A stretch of 64,000 nucleotides of DNA from Caldifarciminota bacterium. GTDB taxonomy: Bacteria; Hydrothermota; Tepidihabitantia; SM23-42. Shown here piece after piece: positions 36,262 through 44,928 of the stretch. Positions within the stretch are counted from its first letter, which is position 1. The number at the start of each line of letters is the position of its first letter. Under the pieces are notes generated by a model. It had not been told where the DNA came from. It made no database searches and worked only from the letters and a program-made list of their open reading frames with translations. A program made the translations under genes and the position numbers. Where the stretch lies: the NCBI GenBank assembly GCA_027026255.1, contig JALVOT010000017.1:62001-126000 (forward strand), written 5' to 3'.

Positions 36262-36986
36262 ATATTGGTTCCTGTTATACTAAGGCGGTTCTGTTTGACG
36301 GCCAGATAAAAGAAAAAATGGTTATCAAAACTTCCCTCCGACCTGTGGAGGCGATTGAACAGGTAAAAGAAAAACTTACGGGTTACAAAGAAATTGCGGC
36401 AACTGGATACGGACGCAATTTAATTCATAATGCCCAAAAAGTAATAACCGAAATCACCGCCTTTGCATATGGTGCTATGTATATTGAGCCCGGTATAAAG
36501 ACGATTATTGACATCGGAGGTCAGGATAGTAAGGTGATAAAATTGAATAGGGGTGTAGTAGAGCGGTTTGTAATGAATGACCGCTGTGCTGCAGGAACCG
36601 GAAACTTTATTGAGAAAACGGCCCGGGCATTGGACCTCAGCCTTGAATCCTTCGGTCAACTTGCAGTAAAGTCAGATAAGCCGGAGACAATCGATTCCCT
36701 CTGTGTTGTAATGGCAGAAACCGAGATATTGAGTTTAGCTGCGGAGAATAAAAAATTAGAAGATATCGTGGCTGGACTTTGTGATGCCCTGGTTCGAAGA
36801 ATCGCTGCCCTGGGTGCCCAGGTGAAGATTGAACCTCCAATCCTGCTCTGTGGAGGTGGTGCCTTGAATCAGGGTATCATAAAATCTATGAATCGTATAC
36901 TCGGTAAGGTTATTGTGCCTGAGGCACCGCAATTCCTCGGCGCCCTCGGTGCGGCACTCTGTTTAAACCCGATTTGCAGAAATTAA
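36246..36986 (+). CDS. HgdC/BadF-type activator ATPase
   Basis: 246 aa ASKHA ATPase: VLGIDIGSCYTKAVLFDG, IIDIGGQDSKVIKL, and the cluster cysteines in NDRCAAGTGNFIE and SLCVVMAETE, which hold a 4Fe-4S cluster between two subunits. It drives single electrons at very low potential into HgdB/BcrC-type enzymes at the cost of ATP. Last gene of the corrinoid operon, converging on wecB with 3 nt between. Its partner is the pair of HgdB-like proteins three and two genes earlier. Confidence 0.9.
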   Translation: MVLGIDIGSCYTKAVLFDGQIKEKMVIKTSLRPVEAIEQVKEKLTGYKEIAATGYGRNLIHNAQKVITEITAFAYGAMYIEPGIKTIIDIGGQDSKVIKLNRGVVERFVMNDRCAAGTGNFIEKTARALDLSLESFGQLAVKSDKPETIDSLCVVMAETEILSLAAENKKLEDIVAGLCDALVRRIAALGAQVKIEPPILLCGGGALNQGIIKSMNRILGKVIVPEAPQFLGALGAALCLNPICRN

Positions 36987-36989
36987 TCT

Positions 36990-38105
36990 TTAATGCTGGG
37001 TTCGGAGATAGTCATAGACAATCTTGCAGATTCTTTCGGCGGTCCGGCCATCCCAGAATTCAGGAATATTTCCTTTTTTCGCCTTACCCTGTAATATCTT
37101 CTTTACCTCAGAAATTATGTGCGTCGGCTCATTACCCACCACAGTATTGGTTCCGACACTGAATGTGATTGGCCGCTCAGTATTTTTACGCAGGGTCAGG
37201 CAGGGTATACCAAGCACCGTGGTCTCTTCCTGGATACCGCCCGAATCGGTAAGGACAAATTTTGCATCGCTCATCAATCTGAGAAAATCAAGATAGCCCA
37301 GGGCGGGAACGGTCCTTAAAAAATCGATACTTATCTTATAATCCTCAAGCATCTTTCTGGTCCGGGGATGGATGGGAAAAACAATCTCAATTGAATCAGC
37401 AATCTTTTTCAATACCTGAAGCAGCTTTTCTAAATCTTTTTTGTCATCTACATTGGTGGGCCGATGTATTGTGAGGAGTGCGTAATTTTTCTCTTTTAAT
37501 TTCAGTTCTTTCAGGATTTTTGATTTCCTCGCCTGTGCTTTAAATTTTAATAATGAATCAATCATCACATTGCCGACATAGAAGATGCGATTCGGTTCAA
37601 TACCCTCTTTTAACAGATTATCATTGGCCTGGGGTTCAGTGGTGAAGAGTAAATCCGATAGCGCATCGGTGAGTCTTCGATTTATCTCCTCAGGCATACG
37701 CCAATCAAAACTGCGCAGGCCGGCCTCAATATGGGCGATTAATGGTTGATAGACCTTATTCAGACATCGGTATTTTGCCGCACTCAGGGCACAGGCAAGG
37801 GTGGAGTTGACATCACCGACAACCACAATCATATTGGGTTTTTGTTTTTGTAATATCGTTTCAAATTCAATCATTATTTTTGCGGTCTGTATGCTGTGGC
37901 TTCCTGAACCGACGCCGAGATAGAACTTCGGCTCCGGCAGTTTCAATTCATCAAAAAAGACCCGGGAGAGATTCTGGTCATAGTGCTGGCCGGTATGAAT
38001 CAGGATAGTTTTTATCTCAGGATATTTCTTAAACTCTTCATAGACGGGCGCTGCCTTCATAAAGTTTGGCCGTGCACCGACCACAATAATTATCTTATAC
38101 TTCAT
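36990..38105 (-). CDS. wecB: UDP-N-acetylglucosamine 2-epimerase (non-hydrolysing)
   Basis: Converts UDP-GlcNAc to UDP-ManNAc for surface polysaccharides. 371 aa; GARPNFMKAAPVYEEF, HTGQHYDQNLSRVFFDEL, HIEAGLRSFDWRMPEEINRR and TDSGGIQEETTVLGIP are the family signatures. Overlaps a small ORF upstream by 11 nt. Probably in an operon with the DUF4412 gene. No other sugar-nucleotide genes are near. Confidence 0.94.
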   Translation of the reverse strand: MKYKIIIVVGARPNFMKAAPVYEEFKKYPEIKTILIHTGQHYDQNLSRVFFDELKLPEPKFYLGVGSGSHSIQTAKIMIEFETILQKQKPNMIVVVGDVNSTLACALSAAKYRCLNKVYQPLIAHIEAGLRSFDWRMPEEINRRLTDALSDLLFTTEPQANDNLLKEGIEPNRIFYVGNVMIDSLLKFKAQARKSKILKELKLKEKNYALLTIHRPTNVDDKKDLEKLLQVLKKIADSIEIVFPIHPRTRKMLEDYKISIDFLRTVPALGYLDFLRLMSDAKFVLTDSGGIQEETTVLGIPCLTLRKNTERPITFSVGTNTVVGNEPTHIISEVKKILQGKAKKGNIPEFWDGRTAERICKIVYDYLRTQH

Positions 38106-38319
38106 TTTTTCCCTTTCTTTTTATTTTCGGAGCAAGGTCGGGATAGACCCCTGCCCTCTTTCCTGAAATTGTTGATGCAGAAACCTCCTTATCGATTAAT
38201 CTGTTTTCCCGGACTTTATCTTTTTCGGACTGGCGGGTTTTACCGGCGGTAGATTTCGCTTTTGCCGTTTCCGACACCCCTTTAATCAATTCCTCATCAC
38301 TCTCTATTTTGTTATACAC
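38095..38319 (-). CDS. Hypothetical small charged protein
   Basis: 74 aa with a GTG start (VYNKIESDEELIKG) and no good ribosome site; rich in K, E, S and T with a basic tail overlapping the wecB start. It looks disordered. It is either a small unstructured protein or chance coding between two genes. Confidence 0.3.
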   Translation of the reverse strand: MYNKIESDEELIKGVSETAKAKSTAGKTRQSEKDKVRENRLIDKEVSASTISGKRAGVYPDLAPKIKRKGKNEV

Positions 38320-38355
38320 CGACCGGAATGAATTATTTATTCCCGATAAAACCGG

Positions 38356-39120
38356 CTATTTATCCTCAGCCTTTTTCAATTTATAACCTCTGGGAATCTC
38401 AAACACCTTTGCGTTTATGGGCTTGGCATCAATTTTTGATACCTCAGTATGCACCTTGAATGAAAACGGCATCTCCTTAGAACCCATTGACATATCCATC
38501 TCCATCTCTAAGGGAAAACCCTGGATGGATTCACTCTTCTTTTTGAATTCCTCAAGAAATTTTTTTGATATCGGAAGCATTGAAGAGGACGGCTGAAGTC
38601 CCAATTCCGCCACCATTTTCTGGAATGCCTCAAGTTCTTTATACCGGGGCACATCCTTGGTAACCCACATCGTCTGGGTGAAATTGACACCGCCCTGTTC
38701 TGAATTTACCTTCATACTCAGGACCACCTTTTCACAATCGTAATTTAGAATCTTTTTCTTCTCTCCGGTCTTCCGGACACTGATTTCGGGCACAACATTC
38801 TTCTGGGTATCTGTGTATGCCTGTTCCATCCGCTTCTTCAAATCAGCAAGATTCAATTCTGTATACTGCTTCTTCTCTGGATCCAATATCCAGATTACTT
38901 CTTTATCAAGACGGGTAATTGAGACGCTTGTCATCTCACCGGTCATTGAAGATTTTGCTGTTGTTTCTGTTCTTACTTTATTACCTTTGAGAAAGATCTT
39001 ACTCATCGATTCAACACTCATCCCCTGAGGACCCTGGGTGGTGATTAGCATTTCATACATTACATCACCAAAGAGAAAAGCTCCCACCGTCAGCAAAAAC
39101 ATAATGCGTAATAATTTCAC
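38356..39120 (-). CDS. DUF4412 periplasmic protein
   Basis: 254 aa with a GTG start after AAGGAGG. Signal peptide (KLLRIMFLLTVGAFLFGD), then a beta-rich domain with VRTETTAKSSMTGE, VIWILDPEKKQYTEL and NYDCEKVVLSMKV, matching the DUF4412 family. Likely exported. Role not known. A perfect promoter lies upstream. Confidence 0.75.
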   Translation of the reverse strand: MKLLRIMFLLTVGAFLFGDVMYEMLITTQGPQGMSVESMSKIFLKGNKVRTETTAKSSMTGEMTSVSITRLDKEVIWILDPEKKQYTELNLADLKKRMEQAYTDTQKNVVPEISVRKTGEKKKILNYDCEKVVLSMKVNSEQGGVNFTQTMWVTKDVPRYKELEAFQKMVAELGLQPSSSMLPISKKFLEEFKKKSESIQGFPLEMEMDMSMGSKEMPFSFKVHTEVSKIDAKPINAKVFEIPRGYKLKKAEDK

Positions 39121-39141
39121 AATTGCCTCCTTAATTTCACA

Positions 39142-39169
39142 ATTATAACATAAATAAAGGATTTGTCAA
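39142..39169 (-). promoter_or_regulatory. Promoter of the DUF4412/wecB unit
   Basis: Minus strand TTGACA, 16 nt, TATAAT, about 20 nt before the GTG of DUF4412. Confidence 0.75.
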
Positions 39170-39204
39170 CTCATCGTCCGGCTCAAATCTTCGCTTGCAG
39201 GTTC

Positions 39205-39227
39205 ATTTCCACTTCGCAAGTGGAAAT
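39205..39227. terminator. 10-bp hairpin between radical SAM gene and DUF4412
   Basis: ATTTCCACTT-CGC-AAGTGGAAAT, perfect stem with a 3-nt loop, 3 nt beyond the radical SAM stop. There is no T-run on the minus strand, so it may act only as an mRNA 3'-end stabiliser. Confidence 0.55.
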
Positions 39228-39230
39228 TCT

Positions 39231-40526
39231 TTATAGATTCTGGGTTACTGCGATTTCCTTCCGGAAACTGAAGTTCAACAACAACAGAGGCAAGACCTGA
39301 ATGGGAAATCTCTTACCCAGTTTAAGAAGCCGCAGCATTACCTTATCAAAGCGGTAAAAATCACGCCACAGTTTGTCCACCTCTTTTTTTAATCTATCGG
39401 CGGACATTTTCAGGGGATGAAATACCGCATTCCCGGCGTCGTATTTTTCCCAGTTGAAATTGAAGATTCTATTTTCTTTGATAAGTTTCTTATAGATTGC
39501 GGTCCCGGGATAAGGCGTAAGGATTGCAAATTGGGCAAGGTCGATATTTATCTTTTCTGCAAATTCAAGGGTCTTCTTAAAGATTGAGGTATCTTCATTA
39601 TCATTACCCAGGACAAAGGCACCCAAAATTCCAATCCCCTCATCATGAAAACGGGAAACCGCATCCTTGAACTTTTGGGGCTTTAAAAATCCCTTATTCA
39701 TCCGGGTTAAGGATTCGGCGTCCGATGATTCAAGTCCCACAAAAAGCCCCTTGCATCCACTCCGCGCCGCAAGATGGAGAAGTTCAGGGTCATCAGCAAT
39801 ATTTATTGATGATTGCGCCATCCAGATGACACCTTCGTATCTCAGGGCATTAAATAGTTTTTTTGCATAAATTCGATTACCGAAAATATTATCATCGGAA
39901 AAGCCGAGAAATTTGGTCCTCATACTCCTTATCTCTTCAATAACTGATTCCACCGGCCTTGTCCGGAATGTCCGACCAAAAAATTTTGTCACACTGCAAA
40001 AACTGCAGTTAAAAGGACATCCCCGGGTGGTCTGGATTAAATGGGTGAAGAGATAGCGGTCTTTTCTGTAGAGGTCGCGCCGGGGAAGTTTTACCGTAGA
40101 TAAATCGATAAAACCCTTACACCGATAGAATTTTTTCAGTCTATTTTTTTGAAGGTCTTTTATCACCTGAGGCCAGACCCCTTCTGCCTCGCCAATGACC
40201 ACTGCATCGGCATGTTTTATCGCCTCTTCAGGCAGTGCCGAGGGATGCATTCCGCCCAGCACCACCTTTACTCCTTCTTTACGAAATCGATCCGCAATCT
40301 CATAACCGTGGGGAGCAAATCTCGTAAGGATGGTAATGCCGACCAGGTCGGCATCCGCCCTATAATTTATCGGTTCAATTGCCTCATCAATGATTTCAAT
40401 ATCAATCTTATCCGGTGTGGCGGCAGCTACAGTAGCTAAGGACAGCGGCGGTAATTGAAATGCCCTTCCCTGCATTCCCCGTCTTTTTTCGTCCACGATT
40501 GCCGGGGCGATCAACCTTATTTTCAT
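39231..40526 (-). CDS. B12-binding radical SAM protein
   Basis: 431 aa. The N-terminal ~140 residues form a cobalamin-binding fold (ADLVGITILTRFAPHGYEIA, VVLGGMHPSALPEEAI). The radical SAM core starts with RGCPFNCSFCSVTKFFGR (CxxxCxxC). Such enzymes methylate, or join or cut carbon bonds, with B12. The C-terminus is hydrophobic. The substrate is unknown, and no lipid or antibiotic cluster is around it. The -10 box ends 5 nt before the ATG and there is no ribosome site, so the mRNA is probably leaderless. Confidence 0.88.
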   Translation of the reverse strand: MKIRLIAPAIVDEKRRGMQGRAFQLPPLSLATVAAATPDKIDIEIIDEAIEPINYRADADLVGITILTRFAPHGYEIADRFRKEGVKVVLGGMHPSALPEEAIKHADAVVIGEAEGVWPQVIKDLQKNRLKKFYRCKGFIDLSTVKLPRRDLYRKDRYLFTHLIQTTRGCPFNCSFCSVTKFFGRTFRTRPVESVIEEIRSMRTKFLGFSDDNIFGNRIYAKKLFNALRYEGVIWMAQSSINIADDPELLHLAARSGCKGLFVGLESSDAESLTRMNKGFLKPQKFKDAVSRFHDEGIGILGAFVLGNDNEDTSIFKKTLEFAEKINIDLAQFAILTPYPGTAIYKKLIKENRIFNFNWEKYDAGNAVFHPLKMSADRLKKEVDKLWRDFYRFDKVMLRLLKLGKRFPIQVLPLLLLNFSFRKEIAVTQNL

Positions 40527-40531
40527 AGTCG

Positions 40532-40559
40532 ATTATATTCAAGACATTTTAAATGTCAA
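40532..40559 (-). promoter_or_regulatory. Leaderless-type promoter of the radical SAM gene
   Basis: Minus strand TTGACA, 16 nt, TATAAT, then CGACT and the ATG. Confidence 0.75.
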
Positions 40560-40585
40560 TTATGGCCTGTTCTAATTACTTATCG

Positions 40586-41863
40586 TCAATTTATGATTGC
40601 TTCCTGAATTTGGGCCGCCTCTTTTTTGTCTATCGGACCGATTGCGGCAACCGTATAGCTTGCTGGATTGAGGTATTGTTTACTCAATTCATTAATCTGC
40701 TCCGTGCTAACCGCACGAATCTCTTTTATTACCTCGGATATCGGTTTTATACGATTCAGATATATCATACTCCTTGCCAGACGCAGCATCCGATTTGTTG
40801 AACTCTCCAGACTTAAAAGCAAATTTCCCGAAAGGTAGGTCTTGGCAAGTTCAACCTCTTCCCGTTTAAAACCATTTTCTTTTATATCCTGAAAAATCTT
40901 TTTAAGTCGTTTTGTAATTCTGGGCAGATTTTTTTTATCACAGGCAAAATAGAAACCAATAACACCGCAGTCTTCATACATATCAAGAAACGACTGGACA
41001 TTGTATACAAGGCCGATCTCTTCACGCAGCCCCTGAAAAAGCCTTGAAGACATTCCCCCACCGAATGCGGTATTCATAATCGATAATTGATATCTCTTTG
41101 GTGAAGAAAACGGCAGACCAGGCAGTCCAAAGATGAAATGGACCTGGGATATCTCATCCCGGGGCTGGACGATTATCTTACCCCTCTGATAAATCGGTCC
41201 TTTTCTCTCTCGCTGGAGAAATTTTCTTGAGGAAAATTTTTTCTCTGCCAGTTCAATCAGCCGGTGATGGTCAAAATTACCACTTATTGCAATGGTAATT
41301 TTTCTTTTTAGTAATCTATGGTAATGTGCCCGGGTCATCCGAAGGTTGATATTCTTCACACTCTCCACCGTCCCGGCAATCGGACGTCCTATCGGATGTT
41401 TTGGAAACAGGGATTTGAAAAAAAGGTCAAAGATATGTTCCTGAGGGTCATCCCTGCCGGTCTTTATCTCTTCAAGTATCACCTTCTTTTCTTTATTGAA
41501 TTCTTCCTGCTCAATCTTTGATTCAAACAGTAATTCACAGATTAATCCAAAGACATTATTTAGATGTTCAGAGAGAAATTTTGTGATGATAACCAGATTT
41601 TCCTTGGATGTGTATGCATCGAAAGAACCACCCAGACCTTCAATGAATTTTACAATCTCAAAAGAAGACTTTTTAGAAGTGCCTTTGAATAGCATATGTT
41701 CAATAAGATGGGTGATACCATTTTCCTTAAGGGTTTCATCCCGGGAACCGAGGTTTATAAATAATCCTAAGGAGAATGAATAGTATTTGGGTATCTTTTC
41801 ACAAACTAAAGAAATGCCTTCACCGACTTCTTTCTGGACAATTTTATTCTCTACGGATGAGAT
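40586..41863 (-). CDS. M16-family zinc peptidase
   Basis: The ORF track starts at an internal Met, which would cut off the zinc motif. The frame continues upstream through NGITHLIEHMLFKGT (HxxEH), with the distal glutamate in KKVILEEIKTG, to a TAA at 41864. No ATG, GTG or TTG occurs in that stretch. GGGGAGG lies 4 nt before an ATC codon at 41863, so initiation at ATC, or at ATT at 41842, is likely; I give the longest frame (~425 aa), the usual M16 length. It overlaps the pnp end, so coupling to pnp may help. rpsO-pnp-M16 is a common bacterial order. Confidence 0.8.
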   Translation of the reverse strand: MSSVENKIVQKEVGEGISLVCEKIPKYYSFSLGLFINLGSRDETLKENGITHLIEHMLFKGTSKKSSFEIVKFIEGLGGSFDAYTSKENLVIITKFLSEHLNNVFGLICELLFESKIEQEEFNKEKKVILEEIKTGRDDPQEHIFDLFFKSLFPKHPIGRPIAGTVESVKNINLRMTRAHYHRLLKRKITIAISGNFDHHRLIELAEKKFSSRKFLQRERKGPIYQRGKIIVQPRDEISQVHFIFGLPGLPFSSPKRYQLSIMNTAFGGGMSSRLFQGLREEIGLVYNVQSFLDMYEDCGVIGFYFACDKKNLPRITKRLKKIFQDIKENGFKREEVELAKTYLSGNLLLSLESSTNRMLRLARSMIYLNRIKPISEVIKEIRAVSTEQINELSKQYLNPASYTVAAIGPIDKKEAAQIQEAIIN

Positions 41864-43907
41864 TTATCCTCCCCTGTTCATCAATATCCATAACCTTAAC
41901 AATCACCTCATCACCGATATGGACAACATCCTCTACCTTACGCACCCTCTTCTTGGAAAGCCTTGATATATGAATCAGACCTTCCTTACCCGGGAGTATT
42001 TCTACAAACGCACCAAAGTTTGTAATCCTTTTGACCTTCCCAATATAGGTGCGGCCAACCTCCACCTCCTGGACAATCGTCTTGATAATCTCCTTTGCCT
42101 TTTCTACATTCTGGCTCTTTGGTCCGGCAATGGTTACTTTACCGTCATCATCAATATCAATTTCCACATCATTATCCGCGATGATTTTACGAATCATTTT
42201 ACCACCGGGACCAATGACCTCACCAATCTTCTCCTTGGGAATAGAAAAGGCAACAATCTTGGGTGCATATTTAGAAAGCTCGCCGCGGGGAGAACTTATA
42301 GTTCGATTCATTATTTCCAAGATTGCAAGCCTTGCCTTATACGCCTTCTCAACTGCCTGGCTAAGAATATCCACTGCCAGCCCACGGATTTTCAGGTCGA
42401 GCTGGATTGCGGTAATCCCCTGTTTGGTTCCTGCAACCTTGAAATCCATATCACCATAATGATCCTCATCGCCGACAATATCAACAAGAAGTTCATATTT
42501 TTCGCCCTCTTTTATCAACCCGATTGAAATACCAGCAACCGCATCCTTTATCGGCACCCCTGCATCCATAAGGGATAAGGATGAACCACAAACCGTAGCC
42601 ATTGATGACGAACCATTAGATTCAAGGATATTGGAAACAACCCTGATTGTATAGGGGAATGTTTCTTCATCCGGCAACAAGGGAACGATTGACTTTTCAG
42701 CTAAGGCGCCATGGCCGATCTCTCTTCGACCCGGCCCACGGACCGGTTTTACATCACCCGTAGAAAACGGTGGGAAATTGTAATGAAGCATAAACGATTT
42801 TGTTTCCTCACCATAAATCGCATCAATACGCTGTTCATCACTTGCCGTGCCCAGGGTGGTAACTGCAAGGCTCTGGGTCTGACCCCGGGTGAAGATAGCT
42901 GAACCATGGGTTCTTGGCAGAACACCAATCTCACAGGAGACCGGTCTGATTTCATCAAGGGCCCGGCCGTCAATTCGCTTCTTTTCTTCTATAACCATAG
43001 TACGCATCTTTGTGCGCATAATCTCATCGACCACATATTTTACTTTTGCCTCAATATTTTCGTCTTCTTCAGTCATCTTTTCTGCCAGGGTCTTTATCAC
43101 CTGCATTTTTGCCTGATCCCGTGCGGTCTTTTCCTTGAAAACAAATACCTGGTCGATTAACGGTGCGGCATTTTCAGAAATCTTTTTGTGGAGTTCTTCA
43201 TCTACAAACGGAGCGACCAAATCGAGTTTTTCCTTACCGGCTCTTTTTACAAGTTCCTTTTCAATTTGAATTATTCGGGTTATATGAGGTTGGGCGAATT
43301 TTATTGCACCAATTACCTCCTCATTTGATGCCTCCTTCGCACCTCCTTCAATCATTACGATAGAATCTTCGGTTCCTGCAATAACCAGATTAACCTTGCA
43401 CCTTTCCTGAACCTGAAGGCTGGGATTTATCACATATTCACCATCCACCAGGCCCACCTTTACCCCGGCAATCGGAGTAGTAAAAGGAATTTCTGAAAGC
43501 AGAAGGGCGGTTGCGGCCCCGATAATACCGAGGCCGTCTGCTTCATGTTCAACATCTGAGGAAAGGAGATGGGCAATAATTTGAACCTCATTTCTGAATC
43601 CTTCAGGAAATAAGGGACGAAGGGGCCGGTCAATAAGTCTGGAAACAAGAATCTCATACTCTGAAGGTCTGGTCTCGCGTTTTATAAATCCACCTGGAAT
43701 TTTACCCGCTGCAAAGGAGAGTTCCCGATAATCAACAATCAGGGGTAAAAAATCGATATGCTCGGCAATATCCTGTTTATATGTAACGCATACCAGAAGC
43801 ACGGTATCACCATAGGATACCAGGCATTCACCTGCGGCCTGTTTTGCAAGCCGACCAGTCTCCAGTCTTAATACCCTTTCACCGAGCTCTAAATCTATAT
43901 AGTGCAA
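41844..43907 (-). CDS. pnp: Polynucleotide phosphorylase
   Basis: 3'-5' exoribonuclease using phosphate. 687 aa: two RNase PH domains (FAAGKIPGGFIKRETRPSEY; ILPRTHGS-like VLPRTHGSAIFTRGQTQSLA), a KH domain (EVIGPGGKMIRKI) and a C-terminal S1 domain (GRTYIGKVKRITNFGAFVEI). TTG start, with AGAGG 5 nt upstream inside the rpsO end; one base separates it from the rpsO stop. Confidence 0.96.
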   Translation of the reverse strand: MHYIDLELGERVLRLETGRLAKQAAGECLVSYGDTVLLVCVTYKQDIAEHIDFLPLIVDYRELSFAAGKIPGGFIKRETRPSEYEILVSRLIDRPLRPLFPEGFRNEVQIIAHLLSSDVEHEADGLGIIGAATALLLSEIPFTTPIAGVKVGLVDGEYVINPSLQVQERCKVNLVIAGTEDSIVMIEGGAKEASNEEVIGAIKFAQPHITRIIQIEKELVKRAGKEKLDLVAPFVDEELHKKISENAAPLIDQVFVFKEKTARDQAKMQVIKTLAEKMTEEDENIEAKVKYVVDEIMRTKMRTMVIEEKKRIDGRALDEIRPVSCEIGVLPRTHGSAIFTRGQTQSLAVTTLGTASDEQRIDAIYGEETKSFMLHYNFPPFSTGDVKPVRGPGRREIGHGALAEKSIVPLLPDEETFPYTIRVVSNILESNGSSSMATVCGSSLSLMDAGVPIKDAVAGISIGLIKEGEKYELLVDIVGDEDHYGDMDFKVAGTKQGITAIQLDLKIRGLAVDILSQAVEKAYKARLAILEIMNRTISSPRGELSKYAPKIVAFSIPKEKIGEVIGPGGKMIRKIIADNDVEIDIDDDGKVTIAGPKSQNVEKAKEIIKTIVQEVEVGRTYIGKVKRITNFGAFVEILPGKEGLIHISRLSKKRVRKVEDVVHIGDEVIVKVMDIDEQGRINLIRRE

Positions 43908-43908
43908 A

Positions 43909-44178
43909 TTATCCTCTTAATTTAAGGGTATCAATAACCCTTAAATATTTTGCCCGATCTTTTTTCATTAAATAGTTAAGATGGCGCCGACGATCATTCA
44001 CCATCTTAATTAATCCCCGACGCGAATGCTTATCCTTCGGGAACTGTTTCAGATGCTCGGTAAGGTTCTTTATTCGTTCGGTCAGGATTGCAACCTGAAC
44101 CTCAGGCGAACCAGTATCCCTGGTATGCCTCTGAAAGTTCTGGATCAATTCCTGTTTTTTCGTTTTTTCAAATGCCAT
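43909..44178 (-). CDS. rpsO: Ribosomal protein S15
   Basis: 89 aa from [15 protein letters not shown], with GGAGAAATTAAT before the ATG; the reported ORF adds 10 upstream codons that run into the promoter. Conserved [16 protein letters not shown] and [20 protein letters not shown] bind 16S rRNA. First gene of rpsO-pnp. Confidence 0.96.
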   Translation of the reverse strand: MAFEKTKKQELIQNFQRHTRDTGSPEVQVAILTERIKNLTEHLKQFPKDKHSRRGLIKMVNDRRRHLNYLMKKDRAKYLRVIDTLKLRG

Positions 44179-44199
44179 ATTAATTTCTCCTTTGTTCCT

Positions 44200-44227
44200 A
44201 TTATGCACATTTTTTAAAAAAAGTCAA
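44200..44227 (-). promoter_or_regulatory. Promoter of rpsO-pnp
   Basis: Minus strand TTGACT, 16 nt, CATAAT, leaving a leader of only ~15 nt before the rpsO ATG. Confidence 0.65.
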
Positions 44228-44319
44228 CTGTTTAATATCAGACATCCGGTTTGTCCGGTTAAATCAGCGATACGTAGCGATATTTTTTACTTATTTATTT
44301 ATATGTGATTCTTCATCCG

Positions 44320-44342
44320 CCGTCCGTCAACAGAACGGACGG
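44320..44342. repeat. 8-bp inverted repeat
   Basis: CCGTCCGT-caacaga-ACGGACGG in the 270-bp stretch between rpsO and the mobile element; no T-run follows. The rest of that stretch shows nothing I can identify. Confidence 0.5.
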
Positions 44343-44489
44343 ACCCGGAATGAAAATGAAAAAGAGAAAGGTATGGACGGACATCCCGAGGTAAAAATCA
44401 AGCTAAAATAAAAGCACGATATCAAGAAACAAGATTATAATCTCAACAGCCAAATCACATTAAACAAATCTTCATAATCCGGTTTCAAT

Positions 44490-44859
44490 CCTGACTCCTC
44501 TCCACTTTTTTCATTATGCCTTCTGGATTAATTGTAACGGTATTCTGGACAGAATAAACTTCCCCGAGATTATTAAACCAAGACGAAAAATACTCAACAA
44601 CTTCGTTTTACTTTATATTATTTTATTGGTCATTTGAAAAATTTCTCTACCATCTTTGCGCGTTTCCATTTTTCTCAGCGCGGGCGGCGGTTCCATTTTT
44701 CTCAGCGCGGGCGGCGTCCCCGCCGCCCGCTGGAGGTTTGTCATCCTTAACTCCTTTCAGAATCTCCTGCAGCTCGCCAGGCGCCCTGCCTCGGGGCGAG
44801 ACGCCCCCCGGCTATATTGTAATTACAAAAACCGGGACAAAAAGTGGAGAGGAGTCCGG
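44490..44859 (+). mobile_element. MITE-like element, copy A
   Basis: 370 bp without a credible gene. It is bounded by CCTGACTCCTCTCCACTTTTT and its complement with one mismatch (~21-22 bp terminal inverted repeats). A 7-nt imperfect direct repeat (TTTCAAT / TTTCAGT) flanks it, as after insertion. Inside are two tandem copies of a 26-nt unit (TTCCATTTTTCTCAGCGCGG...) and a very GC-rich hairpin (CGGGCGGCG/CGCCGCCCG). A second copy occurs at 61976-62360. The ORF 44656-44874 inside it is a repeat translation and not a gene. Confidence 0.8.
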
Positions 44860-44870
44860 TTTCAGTCGCA

Positions 44871-44898
44871 TTGACAATGAATATATTCTCATTATAAT
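44871..44898 (+). promoter_or_regulatory. Promoter of the YIP1-family gene
   Basis: TTGACA, 16 nt, TATAAT. The -35 box is exactly 11 nt from the end of the mobile element. Confidence 0.75.
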
Positions 44899-44928
44899 TA
44901 AAATATTATTATCAAAAAAGGAGCAGCT

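Noticed and set aside
44656-44874. ORF with VILNSFQNLL-like translation
   Set aside because: It lies in the MITE-like element; this peptide type is a known by-product of dispersed bacterial palindromes and not a gene.
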